Part shown: in pieces, positions 9,362-18,277 of the stretch
How positions within the stretch are numbered: the stretch's first letter is position 1
How the letters are laid out: each line of letters begins with the position of its first letter
Source: Bacillus sp. UNC438CL73TsuS30
GTDB taxonomy: Bacteria > Bacillota > Bacilli > Bacillales > Cytobacillaceae
Direction of reading: 5' to 3'
DNA: 64,000 nt
Assembly: GCF_000482325.1 (NCBI RefSeq)
Contig: NZ_KI535295.1
Coordinates: 421,060-485,059 of the forward strand
Notes under the pieces: generated by a model
Databases searched by the model: none
The model's input: only the letters and a program-made list of their open reading frames with translations
Told to the model about the DNA's origin: nothing
Program-made: the position numbers and the translations under genes

Positions 9362-9841
9362 TTAATTCGTATATCTTTCTCCCAGTTTCTTAAAGACAGG
9401 TTTTTGATAGGAGCGGCGGTTACCCGGATTGGAGGGAGAATGCTGGATTTCCTTTATTCCTGTATAGGATTGTAATAATGCTTTTGCAATATTAAGTGAA
9501 AGATTTGCTTTTGGATTTCTTACTCTTTCATCTAGCTTCCCTAAATGGGGAAGCTCGGCAAAATCTGATTTTGTCGGAGGAATATGGAATGTGTACCTTC
9601 CGCACTCAACTAAAACATCAGATTGCTGCTGGCTGTTTTTTGGATGTTGCGAAAAATGAAGTCCTACTTTTTTAGCTTTACCTTCAACAATTAATTTTTT
9701 TAATGCTTCATGTTTTAATTTGTATAAAAATTTGGGATTTATAGCTGTTTTTGCATGGCGATTTACAATAAACACAGCCTGAGAGAGGTTTTCGATGGTA
9801 AAATTAAGTTTGGTAAGAGGGCGTTTCTGGTCCGGGTTCAA
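9362..9841 (-). CDS. ykyB: YkyB family protein
   Basis: The 159-residue product matches what I remember of B. subtilis YkyB (154 residues), including VNRHAKTA, GLHFS, QQQSDVL, FHIPPTKSDF and the C-terminal KPVFKKLGE. Its function is unknown to me. I chose the TTG at 9841, which sits eight bases after aaaggag, because the homologue begins at about this point. The frame stays open upstream to another TTG at 9961 and would add a hydrophobic segment, but that codon has no ribosome binding site. Confidence 0.85.
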   Translation of the reverse strand: MNPDQKRPLTKLNFTIENLSQAVFIVNRHAKTAINPKFLYKLKHEALKKLIVEGKAKKVGLHFSQHPKNSQQQSDVLVECGRYTFHIPPTKSDFAELPHLGKLDERVRNPKANLSLNIAKALLQSYTGIKEIQHSPSNPGNRRSYQKPVFKKLGERYTN

Positions 9842-10136
9842 AATAAGTACTCCTTTCTGTAGTTCAAAAGCATCTTTATTATACACATTTTTCAATTGAA
9901 AAATAAGGGGTAGGATAGTTGATATCAATAAAAAAGAAATAATCCCAGCCAAAATTTCCAATAATATTTAATATAGGTTTTACGTTCACAGCATAAAGCT
10001 AAAATAATAGAAAATTTTACCAGAATAATAAATAAATTCGATATTTTCACTTATTTAAATTGTAAAATAGAAATACACAAATGTAAAAACATTATTGTAA
10101 AAATATGCGAACTTTTTATGTCTAAAGGATGATAAA
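9842..10136. other. Divergent intergenic region ykyB / GGDEF-EAL gene
   Basis: AT-rich region with no gene I accept. On the plus strand ttgtaa near 10098 with ttatgt downstream is a weak promoter candidate for the GGDEF-EAL gene. A small imperfect inverted repeat aatgtaaaaacatt lies at about 10080-10093. Confidence 0.3.
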
Positions 10137-12245
10137 ATGGAGCAGTCAATCAACATACTATCTTCAAAATTTAGTGCAGACAAAGTAAGTGAAAAAATAC
10201 AGAAAATCATCTTCGATATTATTTTTCAGCATGTTCAGGATATGGTTTACGTAATGAAGGTCGAAAAAGGGCCCTGTTTTCGCTATATATTTGTCAATGA
10301 GTCAGGGATGAAAAAGGCGCGGATTTCGGCTGCTGCAATTGGGAAAACACTTGATGAGGCTCTTCCCTCTGAGTTAGCTCGTTCCCTTCAGGTTAATTAC
10401 GAAAAATTGCTGAAACAATCTGACAGCTATGTATTTGAGGATGAATTTTATTTTAAGGATGGAAAAAAAGTTTATGGGGAAACGGTTCTAACCCCCGTTT
10501 ATGATGAAAAAAATACCGTTAGTTACATTGTTGCGGTGACAAGGGATATTACGGAATGGAAAATGGAAAGAAATAAATTAATCGAAAGTGAGCAAAGATA
10601 CCGGTCTATTGTTGATCATAATTTAGATGCAATTATCATGATTAGTCCTGAAGGTGAAATTCTAGATGCAAACCCTGCTGCTTTGGTTTTAACGGGTTAC
10701 CAACAAAATCAAATAAAAAGCTTATCTGTATACCACCTAATGGATGACCATGACTTAGCTAAATTGAAGAACCTTTTAGAAAAGACATGTTCAGGTTATG
10801 CGCTTGAATCACTCGAAATTAGGCTGAAGCATCAAAATGGACATTTGATTATTGTTCACCTTAAAACAGCCCCTATTATTATTCATGGAGAGATTACCGG
10901 TCTTTATGTTATTTGTAAAGACATCTCGGAGCATGCTAAAAATATGGATACGATAAAATTTATGGCTTTTCATGATCAATTAACCGGGCTGTTAAATCGA
11001 AGAGCGCTACTTGATCATTTAGATGAGCAGATTTTTACTCCAAGAAAAAGGAAAAAGCAATTTGCGCTAATTTCAATCGACCTGGATCGCTTTAAATACT
11101 TAAATGATACTTTGGGACATTTAGCAGGTGATGAAATATTAAAAACAGTTGCTGGCCGTTTACTACAATTTCAAGACGAGAGCTGCTTTGTCTATCGCCT
11201 AGGTGGGGACGAATTTAATATTTTACTTCTTCATTCAAACCATCAATCAACAAATTCATTCGTCAGGAAAGTTTTTTCTGCGTTTGTCCATCCTTTTTAT
11301 TTTAATTCGAATGAATACTACATAACTCCGAGTATCGGCATCAGTATGTACCCCAATGATGGGAAGGATGCTGAAATGTTAATTAAAAATGCGGATGAGG
11401 CTTTATTCCGTGTTAAGGAAAAAGGAAAAGCGCATTACCAATTTTACCGAAGTGACATGAATACTAGCGTCCCCAATATCATTACATTGGAAACTCATTT
11501 GCGTAAGGCGATTGAGAGGGGTGAGTTTAGATTGTATTATCAGCCGCAAAGGGACTTGGAAACAGGTGAAATTAACAGTTTTGAAGCCCTAATCCGCTGG
11601 AATAACAATGAGCTGGGGTTTATTCCACCGAGTGTTTTTATCCCTCTTGCAGAGGATACCGGCTTGATTGTTCCAATTGGGTACTGGGTAATCAGTGAAG
11701 CCTGCAGGCAAATTAAGAAATGGAATAAAATGGGGTTCCATTCGATTCGAGTAGCTATAAATATTTCTCCAAAGCAATTTCAACAGCGAAATCTTGTGGA
11801 TGTTATCCAATCTATGTTAGAAAAATATCGCATCAAATCTTCATCATTGGAAATTGAAATTACTGAAGGGATGATGCAGGACACCAAAGAAACACTGCCA
11901 ACTTTAAAGAGTATAAAGAAAATTGGAATAACCATTGCTGTTGATGATTTTGGGACAGGCTATTCATCATTAAACTATTTAAAACAATTCCCAATCGATG
12001 TTTTAAAAATTGACCAATCCTTCATTAAGGAAATCCCTAAAAACGAAAAGGATATGGCTATTACAACCACGATTATTCACCTTGGAAAAAGTTTAGGATT
12101 AGAGGTCATAGCTGAAGGAGTAGAGAATCAAAATCAGGTAGAATTTTTAGCAGAAGCGAAATGTCATAAAATACAAGGGTATTATTATTCAAAACCACTG
12201 CCCGCATTAGAAATAGAGGAAAGATTTCTAGTTAAGAAAAAATAA
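10137..12245 (+). CDS. PAS-PAS-GGDEF-EAL cyclic-di-GMP protein
   Basis: The 702-residue cytoplasmic protein appears to have two PAS sensor domains (about 20-140 and 150-270), a diguanylate cyclase domain (about 280-435) with RLGGDEF intact near 354-360, and an EAL phosphodiesterase domain (about 450-700). The EAL domain keeps FEALIRW, NISPKQF, EITE, DDFGTGYSSL and AEGVE, so both catalytic sites look competent. No membrane segment is evident. The architecture resembles B. subtilis DgcW (YkoW), but the place next to ykyB and ykuE is not where B. subtilis has it. Net synthesis or breakdown of c-di-GMP cannot be predicted. Confidence 0.9.
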   Translation: MEQSINILSSKFSADKVSEKIQKIIFDIIFQHVQDMVYVMKVEKGPCFRYIFVNESGMKKARISAAAIGKTLDEALPSELARSLQVNYEKLLKQSDSYVFEDEFYFKDGKKVYGETVLTPVYDEKNTVSYIVAVTRDITEWKMERNKLIESEQRYRSIVDHNLDAIIMISPEGEILDANPAALVLTGYQQNQIKSLSVYHLMDDHDLAKLKNLLEKTCSGYALESLEIRLKHQNGHLIIVHLKTAPIIIHGEITGLYVICKDISEHAKNMDTIKFMAFHDQLTGLLNRRALLDHLDEQIFTPRKRKKQFALISIDLDRFKYLNDTLGHLAGDEILKTVAGRLLQFQDESCFVYRLGGDEFNILLLHSNHQSTNSFVRKVFSAFVHPFYFNSNEYYITPSIGISMYPNDGKDAEMLIKNADEALFRVKEKGKAHYQFYRSDMNTSVPNIITLETHLRKAIERGEFRLYYQPQRDLETGEINSFEALIRWNNNELGFIPPSVFIPLAEDTGLIVPIGYWVISEACRQIKKWNKMGFHSIRVAINISPKQFQQRNLVDVIQSMLEKYRIKSSSLEIEITEGMMQDTKETLPTLKSIKKIGITIAVDDFGTGYSSLNYLKQFPIDVLKIDQSFIKEIPKNEKDMAITTTIIHLGKSLGLEVIAEGVENQNQVEFLAEAKCHKIQGYYYSKPLPALEIEERFLVKKK

Positions 12246-12258
12246 AAAAGTTTTAAAT

Positions 12259-12299
12259 AAAAATCCTTATCTCCATTTAAAATAGATAAGGATTTTTTT
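12259..12299. terminator. Bidirectional terminator, GGDEF-EAL / ykuE
   Basis: aaaatccttatct pairs with agataaggatttt and is flanked by A and T runs, serving both converging genes. Confidence 0.85.
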
Positions 12300-13179
12300 A
12301 TATTGCATTTTCAGATCTTAGTGTGAAAATAGTTAGTTCCGGCTTGGCCATAAAACGAAAAGGGAGACGCGTAGTTCCAATTCCTCTATTAACATATAAA
12401 GTAAGATTCCCAATTGAATACAGTCCCTCAGTGTAAATTTGGGCAAAAGGCGGGGTAACAAGTGCCCCTAAAAATGGAATTTTCACTTGACCTCCGTGAC
12501 TATGTCCGCTGATTTGCCATTGTATTGGGTACTGTGATGCGGTATCCGCAAGATCGGGAGCATGTGATAATAAAATTTTAAACCTATTGCTGGGTATATG
12601 TCTTGAAGCTAAGGCTATATTGGGTTTTCCTAACATCGCATCATCTACTCCAATTAAATAGATGCTCGTACCATCTGCTAGTTTAATGGATTTAGATTCA
12701 TTTAATAAGACTGTAAAATTTGCTGCCTCCATAATATTCCGATAAATGTCAGTGCCATAACCCCCATGATCATGGTTACCAAAAATGCAGAACTTTCCAA
12801 GCGGAGCATTTAATTGCTGCAAGAGTGGAATAATTTGATTCATCTTATTATATCGATTCGGTTCATCCATTAAATCTCCCGTAAAAAGAATGAGATCAGG
12901 ATTGAGGTTGTTAATTTTTGTCATTAGTTTATTTAGCTGCTGGAGATTATATTGAAAGCCCAAGTGGGTGTCACTAAATTGAATAATCCTTTTTCCGTCA
13001 AAGCTTTTTGGGATTAAGGGATGTTTGATTTCCAGGTTATTAGTGTCTAGCAGGGAAGGTTCGATCCGGTTGGCATAAAAATATCCTCCTGAACTAAGGC
13101 CGAAGATTGTGAGGAATGCACCGAATGAACGCTTTAAAAGGAATCTTCTTGTCATTTTTGTTTGCATCTTTTCTTCCAT
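12298..13179 (-). CDS. ykuE: Tat-exported metallophosphoesterase YkuE
   Basis: This is a two-metal phosphoesterase of 293 residues. The N-terminus carries a twin-arginine signal (MTRRFLLKRSFGAFL). The calcineurin-type motifs follow in order: FSDTHLG, GDLMD, GNHDHG, LSHAPD and GHSHGGQ. B. subtilis YkuE is exported by TatAyCy and stays with the cell wall; the same is expected here. The start is ATG 13179, with a second ATG 12 bases in that would also be acceptable. It converges on the GGDEF-EAL gene. The substrate is not known. Confidence 0.9.
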   Translation of the reverse strand: MEEKMQTKMTRRFLLKRSFGAFLTIFGLSSGGYFYANRIEPSLLDTNNLEIKHPLIPKSFDGKRIIQFSDTHLGFQYNLQQLNKLMTKINNLNPDLILFTGDLMDEPNRYNKMNQIIPLLQQLNAPLGKFCIFGNHDHGGYGTDIYRNIMEAANFTVLLNESKSIKLADGTSIYLIGVDDAMLGKPNIALASRHIPSNRFKILLSHAPDLADTASQYPIQWQISGHSHGGQVKIPFLGALVTPPFAQIYTEGLYSIGNLTLYVNRGIGTTRLPFRFMAKPELTIFTLRSENAI

Positions 13180-13221
13180 TCCACCTCACTCTTTTTCTTT
13201 TTTGCTATGTTAAAGAACAAC

Positions 13222-13264
13222 GTTGATTGTAGCGGAAAGCGAAGCGCCTGGAGCGGAAATCAAC
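13222..13264. repeat. Miniature copy of intergenic repeat family A
   Basis: The 43-base unit begins gttgatt and ends aatcaac. Its right half read on the minus strand (gttgatttccgctccaggcg) matches the left end of the larger copy at 34699-34828, except for one or two bases. It looks like both ends of the element joined with the middle missing. Confidence 0.6.
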
Positions 13265-13403
13265 AACCAAGATTAACGCCTCTTTTAAAAAATAAACGTC
13301 ATTTCGTATTTTCTTTAAAATTGACATAGAAAGCAAGTGTTTTTAACAAAAATATCTTTTACTGCCGCTTAATACGTTAATATTCAAAACTTGGACAATT
13401 ATT

Positions 13404-13440
13404 CATAAAAAAGAGAGACCAATAATTTGGCATCTCCCTT
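13404..13440 (-). terminator. Terminator of the C39-like lipoprotein gene
   Basis: On the minus strand gagatgccaa and ttggtctc form an imperfect stem followed by ctttttt. Confidence 0.7.
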
Positions 13441-13450
13441 TTCATTTTAT

Positions 13451-14266
13451 TTATTTATAACTAACTGCCCGGCAATTTAATGCTTTCCAGGACGAAATAA
13501 ATCGATCTTTTCCAACCCTTACTTGTTTTCTGCCTGATAATGGGTCATTTAAATAAACGAAATTCCTATCGTATCCAACGAGAACCACCGCATGGAGGTC
13601 CAAAGGCGTTTTAATGTATTGCTGCCCATGATACCATGACTCCCAGCGATCGGGAAGCCTATAATCTCCAGTGGTCCAAACAACGACTGGATATCCATCT
13701 GAAACATGTTGTAAGACCTGTTCAAAAGGCTGATTTGTTAAATTAATTGCCCGGCCGGGGAGTTTTTGATTAATTAACTGAACCATTGGCCGATCAAAAA
13801 CTGCATAGCCCGGGGTCTTTCCTGTCATATCGCCAACAAATCCTTCAGCAGGATTTCCCCACCTCCGAATATCACCATTCGTTTTTACGAGCCGGTCGGA
13901 ATCCTTTTTAATCAGGCGGTAGAGCTCCATTTTATCCGTTCTAACACCTGCATATTGGAGAACCATTGTAAGGCTAGTGACTTCACATCCATACCTTAAT
14001 TCAGGGTTTTGCCTAATTAGAGGTACATTAAGCATTTGTGAAGCTTTTTTAGGATTTACATTTGCAGGCTTCGATTGTTTTGCTAGTATTGGTATCATTT
14101 CATTTAATACGCCGGTTGAGTTAAAATTTTGCATTTTCACCTGACTTTTTCTCGCAATAACAGCGGCTTGGGCCGTTTTTTTTGTTCTATTTGAAAGGGT
14201 GTTATCATCTAAATTATTGCATCCAAGCAATGGAAGAATGGTGGCCAAAGCAAAAAGCTTCTTCAA
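13451..14266 (-). CDS. C39-family peptidase-like lipoprotein
   Basis: The 271-residue product starts with a short signal and lipobox LLGC near residue 16. A papain-like C39 domain begins at about residue 75: VPLIRQNPELRYGCEVTSL holds the candidate catalytic Cys, LHAVVLVGYD the His, and YLNDP the third residue. The protein is expected to act outside the cell, anchored to the membrane. No ABC transporter is fused or adjacent, so it is unlikely to be a bacteriocin leader protease. The TTG start at 14266 follows aaagggggag. Its substrate is unknown. Confidence 0.82.
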   Translation of the reverse strand: MKKLFALATILPLLGCNNLDDNTLSNRTKKTAQAAVIARKSQVKMQNFNSTGVLNEMIPILAKQSKPANVNPKKASQMLNVPLIRQNPELRYGCEVTSLTMVLQYAGVRTDKMELYRLIKKDSDRLVKTNGDIRRWGNPAEGFVGDMTGKTPGYAVFDRPMVQLINQKLPGRAINLTNQPFEQVLQHVSDGYPVVVWTTGDYRLPDRWESWYHGQQYIKTPLDLHAVVLVGYDRNFVYLNDPLSGRKQVRVGKDRFISSWKALNCRAVSYK

Positions 14267-14384
14267 TACTTCTCCCCCTTTAAATGGACTTGAATTTAGG
14301 GTGTGATTGTATCTCTTCTTCTATGATGGTATCCTGTTGGAAACGAACGTGAAAAGGCTTTTCTGCGTATTGTATATATTGGTA

Positions 14385-14393
14385 TGGTATAAT
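14385..14393 (+). promoter_or_regulatory. ykuI promoter, extended -10
   Basis: TGgTATAAT, with TATAAT at 14388-14393, is identical to the glpD extended -10. No clear -35 is present. The start codon lies 31 bases farther on. Confidence 0.6.
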
Positions 14394-14423
14394 TTAGAAA
14401 AATCATTTTTGGAGGGCAAGTAA

Positions 14424-15635
14424 ATGGATGCATTGGATATCCTAGCGGATCTTGAAAATGTCATTCCTTTTTTTCAACCAATCTTTAGTGCGGAAGAACA
14501 AAGTGTGGTCGCATATGAAGTATTGGGAAGATATAAGTCAGAAGGGAACATCATAAGCTTAGGACCCTTTTTTCAGGATGATCAGATTCCGGATGAATAT
14601 AAATTTGAAGTGGATCAAATTGTGTTAAGTAAGGCATTAGAAAAGGCACTTAATTTGGATAATCATGTAAAAATTTTCTTGAATCGAAATGCTGATTTAT
14701 TAATGTATGGACATGGAGAACCATTTTTACAAGAGCTTTTAGAATTTGAAAAAAGAGGAATTCGATTGAGTCGAATTGTTCTTGAAATATCGGAACAAAA
14801 TTACACAGGTGATTTCGATCAATTAGATCATTTATTGCAATACTATCGTACGTATGGAATCCAAATTGCGATAGCCAGAATTGATAGTTCAAAAAATTAT
14901 TTTCAACGAATTGGTGAAATGGAACCGGATATTTTAAAGGTCAATCTAGAAGCTTTAAAATCAACGTCAACTGGAACGAATTTTAATGACGTATTATTTA
15001 CTCTGTCATTATTGGCCCGGAAAATCGGGGCAACATTATTGTTTGAAAATATTGAAATGAGTTATCAGCTCCAATTTGCCTGGAAAAATGGGGGAAGATA
15101 CTATCAAGGATATTATCTTCACCCGCCAGAGGCTGAGTTTATTCCAGGGGATATGCTAAAAGAACGATTAAAAGAGAAATTCCACGACTTTATTTCATAT
15201 GAAAAAAGAAAATTAGAAGCTGTATATACGACAGCCGAGTTTTTTCAAATTAAAGTTCAGGAAATTGTTATAAAAAACAGAAAGACAAGTTATGAGGATT
15301 TATTTCAATCTTTGATAAAAGAAATGGATCATATTGCCTTTAGGATGTATGTATGTGATGAAGATGGCTTTCAAAAATCGGTTAATATCTTTAAAGAAAA
15401 AAATGACTGGATCACTCAAGCACAGTATCTTAATAAAAACTGGAGCTGGCGTCCTTATTTTTTAGAAAATATTATCAAAATGCGTAATGAGCGAAAAGGA
15501 ATATTGTCAGATTTATACAGTGATATTGAAACAGGTGAAACGATTCGAACTTTTTCTTTTCCCATGAATGGCGAAGAATATTTGTTTATCGACATATCTT
15601 ATCAATATTTATTTGAGCATGAGCAGCTTTTATAA
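14424..15635 (+). CDS. ykuI: YkuI, degenerate EAL-domain protein
   Basis: The 403-residue protein has an N-terminal EAL fold (about 1-250) and the YkuI C-terminal PAS-like domain. B. subtilis YkuI binds c-di-GMP, and as far as I recall no phosphodiesterase activity was shown. Here the signature is EVL (YEVLGRY), and FLNRNADLL replaces the usual NIS block. Most strikingly, the metal-binding DDFGTGYSS segment reads ARIDSSKNY, so the Asp pair is lost, and the later LKID block reads LKVN. It is most likely a ligand-binding or protein-binding module without hydrolysis. The start follows tggagggc. Confidence 0.88.
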   Translation: MDALDILADLENVIPFFQPIFSAEEQSVVAYEVLGRYKSEGNIISLGPFFQDDQIPDEYKFEVDQIVLSKALEKALNLDNHVKIFLNRNADLLMYGHGEPFLQELLEFEKRGIRLSRIVLEISEQNYTGDFDQLDHLLQYYRTYGIQIAIARIDSSKNYFQRIGEMEPDILKVNLEALKSTSTGTNFNDVLFTLSLLARKIGATLLFENIEMSYQLQFAWKNGGRYYQGYYLHPPEAEFIPGDMLKERLKEKFHDFISYEKRKLEAVYTTAEFFQIKVQEIVIKNRKTSYEDLFQSLIKEMDHIAFRMYVCDEDGFQKSVNIFKEKNDWITQAQYLNKNWSWRPYFLENIIKMRNERKGILSDLYSDIETGETIRTFSFPMNGEEYLFIDISYQYLFEHEQLL

Positions 15636-15840
15636 TGTGACTTTATGCACCCTTTAATAAAAAAATTTTTCCTTTCCTCCAATTTTGCTTGGACAAATGC
15701 CGTTCCTTATTTTATTCTTTTAATATTGGCATATAAAAACTTGGTAGTTAAAATTAAACCATAATCCGTTTGGATAGAAACATGTCAAAAGAGAAACATA
15801 AATGTAGGAAGTTTGTTTGTGTTTGAAAGGAGATAGGCAA
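15636..15840. other. ykuI-ykuJ intergenic region
   Basis: Roughly 200 AT-rich bases with no gene and no convincing terminator hairpin. No clear promoter was found for ykuJ. Confidence 0.3.
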
Positions 15841-16077
15841 ATGTCACAGCTTCAAGGTATATTAACACGATTAAAAAACCTTCAGGAACAATCGGGGGGT
15901 GGAGAGCCTGCACAACGTTATTTCGAGGTAAATGGCGAGCGTAAGTGTCAGGTAACATTCCATCCTAAGACAGAAACATTTGAATTAGAAGTATACAATG
16001 AGAAGGAAAAACCAAAACGGTATCAATTTGATAACATTGATATGATTACAATTGAAATTTTTGATTTGATTCAATAA
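15841..16077 (+). CDS. ykuJ: YkuJ family protein
   Basis: The 78-residue product matches remembered B. subtilis YkuJ (79 residues) in the blocks QRYFEVNGE, TFELEVY and FDNIDM..IEIFDLIQ. Its function is unknown. The ATG at 15841 is chosen over an in-frame start 24 bases upstream because gaaaggaga lies just ahead of it and the homologue starts MSQL. In B. subtilis ykuK and ykzF follow; here darB comes next directly. Confidence 0.88.
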   Translation: MSQLQGILTRLKNLQEQSGGGEPAQRYFEVNGERKCQVTFHPKTETFELEVYNEKEKPKRYQFDNIDMITIEIFDLIQ

Positions 16078-16102
16078 GGGACCTTCGGGTTCCTTTCTTT
16101 TT
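16078..16102 (+). terminator. Terminator after ykuJ
   Basis: gggacc and ggttcc pair around a stable ttcg tetraloop, with tttcttttt after it. The stem contains G-T pairs. Confidence 0.65.
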
Positions 16103-16144
16103 CGGTTTTGAACATGTAAAAACCGTACAGTATAAAAAGAACTA

Positions 16145-16153
16145 TGGTAAAAT
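16145..16153 (+). promoter_or_regulatory. darB promoter, extended -10
   Basis: TGgTAAAAT lies 38 bases ahead of the darB start. The -35 region is poor. Confidence 0.45.
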
Positions 16154-16191
16154 AAAGAGGAATCAAACAAAAAATTTGAGGGGTTCGGCTC

Positions 16192-16635
16192 ATGATAAGT
16201 CTTCACAGTGGGGAATTTTTAGAATTAAGTATAAAAGATTTTATGATCCCTTCCGAGCGGGTCGCACATGTTCAGATTGGGAACAATCTTGAGCATGCTT
16301 TATTAGTTTTAACCAAAAGTGGATATACGGCTATTCCTGTTTTAGACCCACATTATAAGCTCCACGGGTTAATTAGTACTCCGATTATCATGGATTCCAT
16401 TTTAGGATTGGAACGGATTGAATTTGAAAAGCTAGAGAATAAACGGGTGGAAGAGGTTATGAAATCGGATATTTCACGGGTAAAGATTTCTGAATCGATA
16501 ATAAAATGCCTTGAACTGCTCGTAAATCAACCTTTCCTTTGTGTCGAATCTGAGGATGGTTTTTTTGAAGGGATTTTGCCAAGAAGTACAGTATTAAATC
16601 AATTAAACAATTTAGTTAAAAAATTTATTAAATGA
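16192..16635 (+). CDS. darB: c-di-AMP-binding CBS protein DarB (YkuL)
   Basis: The 147-residue protein consists of two CBS modules (about 10-70 and 80-145). B. subtilis DarB (formerly YkuL) and Listeria CbpB bind c-di-AMP; when free of it they stimulate the (p)ppGpp synthetase Rel and pyruvate carboxylase. The same length and the order next to ykuJ and ccpC support orthology. The first module carries GYTAIPVLD..YKLHGLIS, a typical CBS pattern. The ATG at 16192 follows ttgagggg. KtrC, another c-di-AMP receptor, is 7 kb downstream. Confidence 0.9.
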   Translation: MISLHSGEFLELSIKDFMIPSERVAHVQIGNNLEHALLVLTKSGYTAIPVLDPHYKLHGLISTPIIMDSILGLERIEFEKLENKRVEEVMKSDISRVKISESIIKCLELLVNQPFLCVESEDGFFEGILPRSTVLNQLNNLVKKFIK

Positions 16636-16642
16636 TTGATCA

Positions 16643-16665
16643 GAGCTCCCTTGATAGGGAGCTAT
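16643..16665 (+). terminator. Possible terminator after darB
   Basis: agctccc and gggagct form a perfect seven-base stem, but the tail (atattatt) is not a T-run. It may be weak. Confidence 0.45.
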
Positions 16666-16693
16666 ATTATTGAGTTTAAAAAGAGGTGTTATA

Positions 16694-18217
16694 ATGGGGG
16701 ATACCGCAGCAGAAAAGAATATTGGAGGATCTCAAAAAAAGCGAACCAAAAAGCACCTTGTTTTAGCTGCCGTTATGCTCGCTATGTTTATGGGGGCAAT
16801 TGAAGCAACAATTGTTTCAACAGCGATGCCTGCCATTGTTGCTGATTTAGGTGGCTTTCAATTATATAGCTGGGTGTTTTCAGCGTATTTGTTAATGAAT
16901 TCAGTAACTGTTCTCATTTATGGAAAGTTATCAGATTTATTTGGACGAAAACCCATCATGTTTTTTGGTGTCATCATTTTTTTAATCGGATCGACACTTT
17001 GCGGTTTTGCCTCATCAATGAAAATGCTGATTATTTTCCGCCTCATACAAGGGTTTGGAGCAGGCGCTGTAATGCCAATTGCCACAACCATTGTAGGGGA
17101 TATCTTTACGGCTGAAGAGCGGGCAAAAATCCAAGGCTATCTTTCAAGCGTTTGGGGGATTTCTGCCATTACAGGGCCAGCTGTTGGCGGTCTGCTTGTT
17201 CAATATGTCAGCTGGCATTATGTTTTTTGGATCAATATCCCATTAGGAATTCTTTCTCTTGCTGGATTATGGCTGTTTTTACATGAAAATGTGGAAAAGA
17301 AAAAACACGAAATTGACTATCTCGGAGCTATTCTACTAACGGTTGCTATTTCTTCGCTTATGTTAGTTCTAGTTGAAGGGGGCAGTCATTGGGCCTGGGA
17401 CTCTTGGCAGGCTTTATCGCTTTTTACATTGTGCATGCTTACATTGGTTGCGTTTGTTTTTCAGGAGGGCAGGGCAAAAGAGCCTGTCATGCCATTTAAT
17501 ATTTGGAAAGAACGGTCCATTTTTATCGCAAATATTACCTCGTTGACAACTGGAATTATGTTAATCGGGATTTCAAGCTTTTTACCTACATTCGTTCAGG
17601 GGGTAATGGAACAAACAGCCATTATTGCAGGCTTTACCTTGACGACAATGTCAATTGGCTGGCCAATTGCATCCACAATGTCTGGAAAAATGCTGATTTC
17701 TCTAGGGTATCGAACCACCTCGATTATTGGTGGAGTAGCATTAGTGCTTGGCAGTATCTTTTTTGTCACAATGTCCACTTCAGTCGGTCCTATCTGGGCC
17801 GCTGCAGGTTCATTTATTGTAGGAATTGGAATGGGGTTAACTTCGACTGCCTTCATCGTTTCCATTCAAAGTACTGTCGAATGGCAGCAGCGCGGGATCG
17901 CAACAGCAGCTAATATGTTTATGAGAAATTTGGGGAACACGATAGGGGCTGCTTTATTAGGCGGAATTCTTAATAATCAGTTAAGCAGTTATTTAAATGA
18001 AAATGCTGCAGAGGCAGGAAAGAAACTAACGATTAATTCGGCTAATATTCTTTTAAATGCAAAAGAGCGTGCACAGTTATCTGAAACGGTAAGAGAAGTG
18101 CTTCAAAATGGTTTAACTCTATCCCTGCATACAGTCTACTATGTAGTTCTAATTTTTGCGATAATAAGTTTGATTTTGGTTTTCTTTATACCGAAAAAAG
18201 GGAATAGCTCTGTTTAA
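16694..18217 (+). CDS. MFS multidrug exporter, DHA2 / 14-TM type
   Basis: The 507-residue integral membrane protein has the antiporter motif A (GKLSDLFGRKP), motif B/C regions around RLIQGFGAGAVMP and WGISAITGPAVGG, and about 14 hydrophobic segments, with a long polar loop near residue 430 before the last helix. It probably expels drugs or organic cations in exchange for protons; the substrate is unknown. The ATG at 16694 follows aaagaggtg; an upstream in-frame TTG lacks a site. It is inserted between darB and ccpC, where I remember no such gene in B. subtilis. The stop codon lies in the loop of its own terminator. Confidence 0.87.
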   Translation: MGDTAAEKNIGGSQKKRTKKHLVLAAVMLAMFMGAIEATIVSTAMPAIVADLGGFQLYSWVFSAYLLMNSVTVLIYGKLSDLFGRKPIMFFGVIIFLIGSTLCGFASSMKMLIIFRLIQGFGAGAVMPIATTIVGDIFTAEERAKIQGYLSSVWGISAITGPAVGGLLVQYVSWHYVFWINIPLGILSLAGLWLFLHENVEKKKHEIDYLGAILLTVAISSLMLVLVEGGSHWAWDSWQALSLFTLCMLTLVAFVFQEGRAKEPVMPFNIWKERSIFIANITSLTTGIMLIGISSFLPTFVQGVMEQTAIIAGFTLTTMSIGWPIASTMSGKMLISLGYRTTSIIGGVALVLGSIFFVTMSTSVGPIWAAAGSFIVGIGMGLTSTAFIVSIQSTVEWQQRGIATAANMFMRNLGNTIGAALLGGILNNQLSSYLNENAAEAGKKLTINSANILLNAKERAQLSETVREVLQNGLTLSLHTVYYVVLIFAIISLILVFFIPKKGNSSV

Positions 18218-18233
18218 GAACAGGGCTTTTTTC
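18206..18233 (+). terminator. Terminator overlapping the MFS gene end
   Basis: agctctgtt (18206-18214) and aacagggct (18219-18227) pair, and tttttt follows. The TAA stop at 18215-18217 forms most of the loop. Confidence 0.85.
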
Positions 18234-18277
18234 CATTAAAAGATTTTTTGTAAAAAAAGGATAAGGTGGTTTAAACG

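Noticed and set aside
9842-9961. In-frame upstream extension of ykyB adding a hydrophobic N-terminus
   Set aside because: The outer TTG has no ribosome binding site, whereas aaaggag sits correctly before the inner TTG, and the remembered homologue starts near there. The hydrophobic run is probably chance in AT-rich DNA.
13451-14266. Bacteriocin processing or export function for the C39-like protein
   Set aside because: It is a lipoprotein with no ABC transporter domain, and no leader peptide gene with a double-glycine motif is nearby.
10137-15635. A c-di-GMP signalling island made of the GGDEF-EAL protein, YkuE, the C39-like lipoprotein and YkuI
   Set aside because: The genes lie on different strands with terminators between them and ykuE/ykuI are neighbours in B. 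subtilis without such a link. Proximity alone does not show a system.
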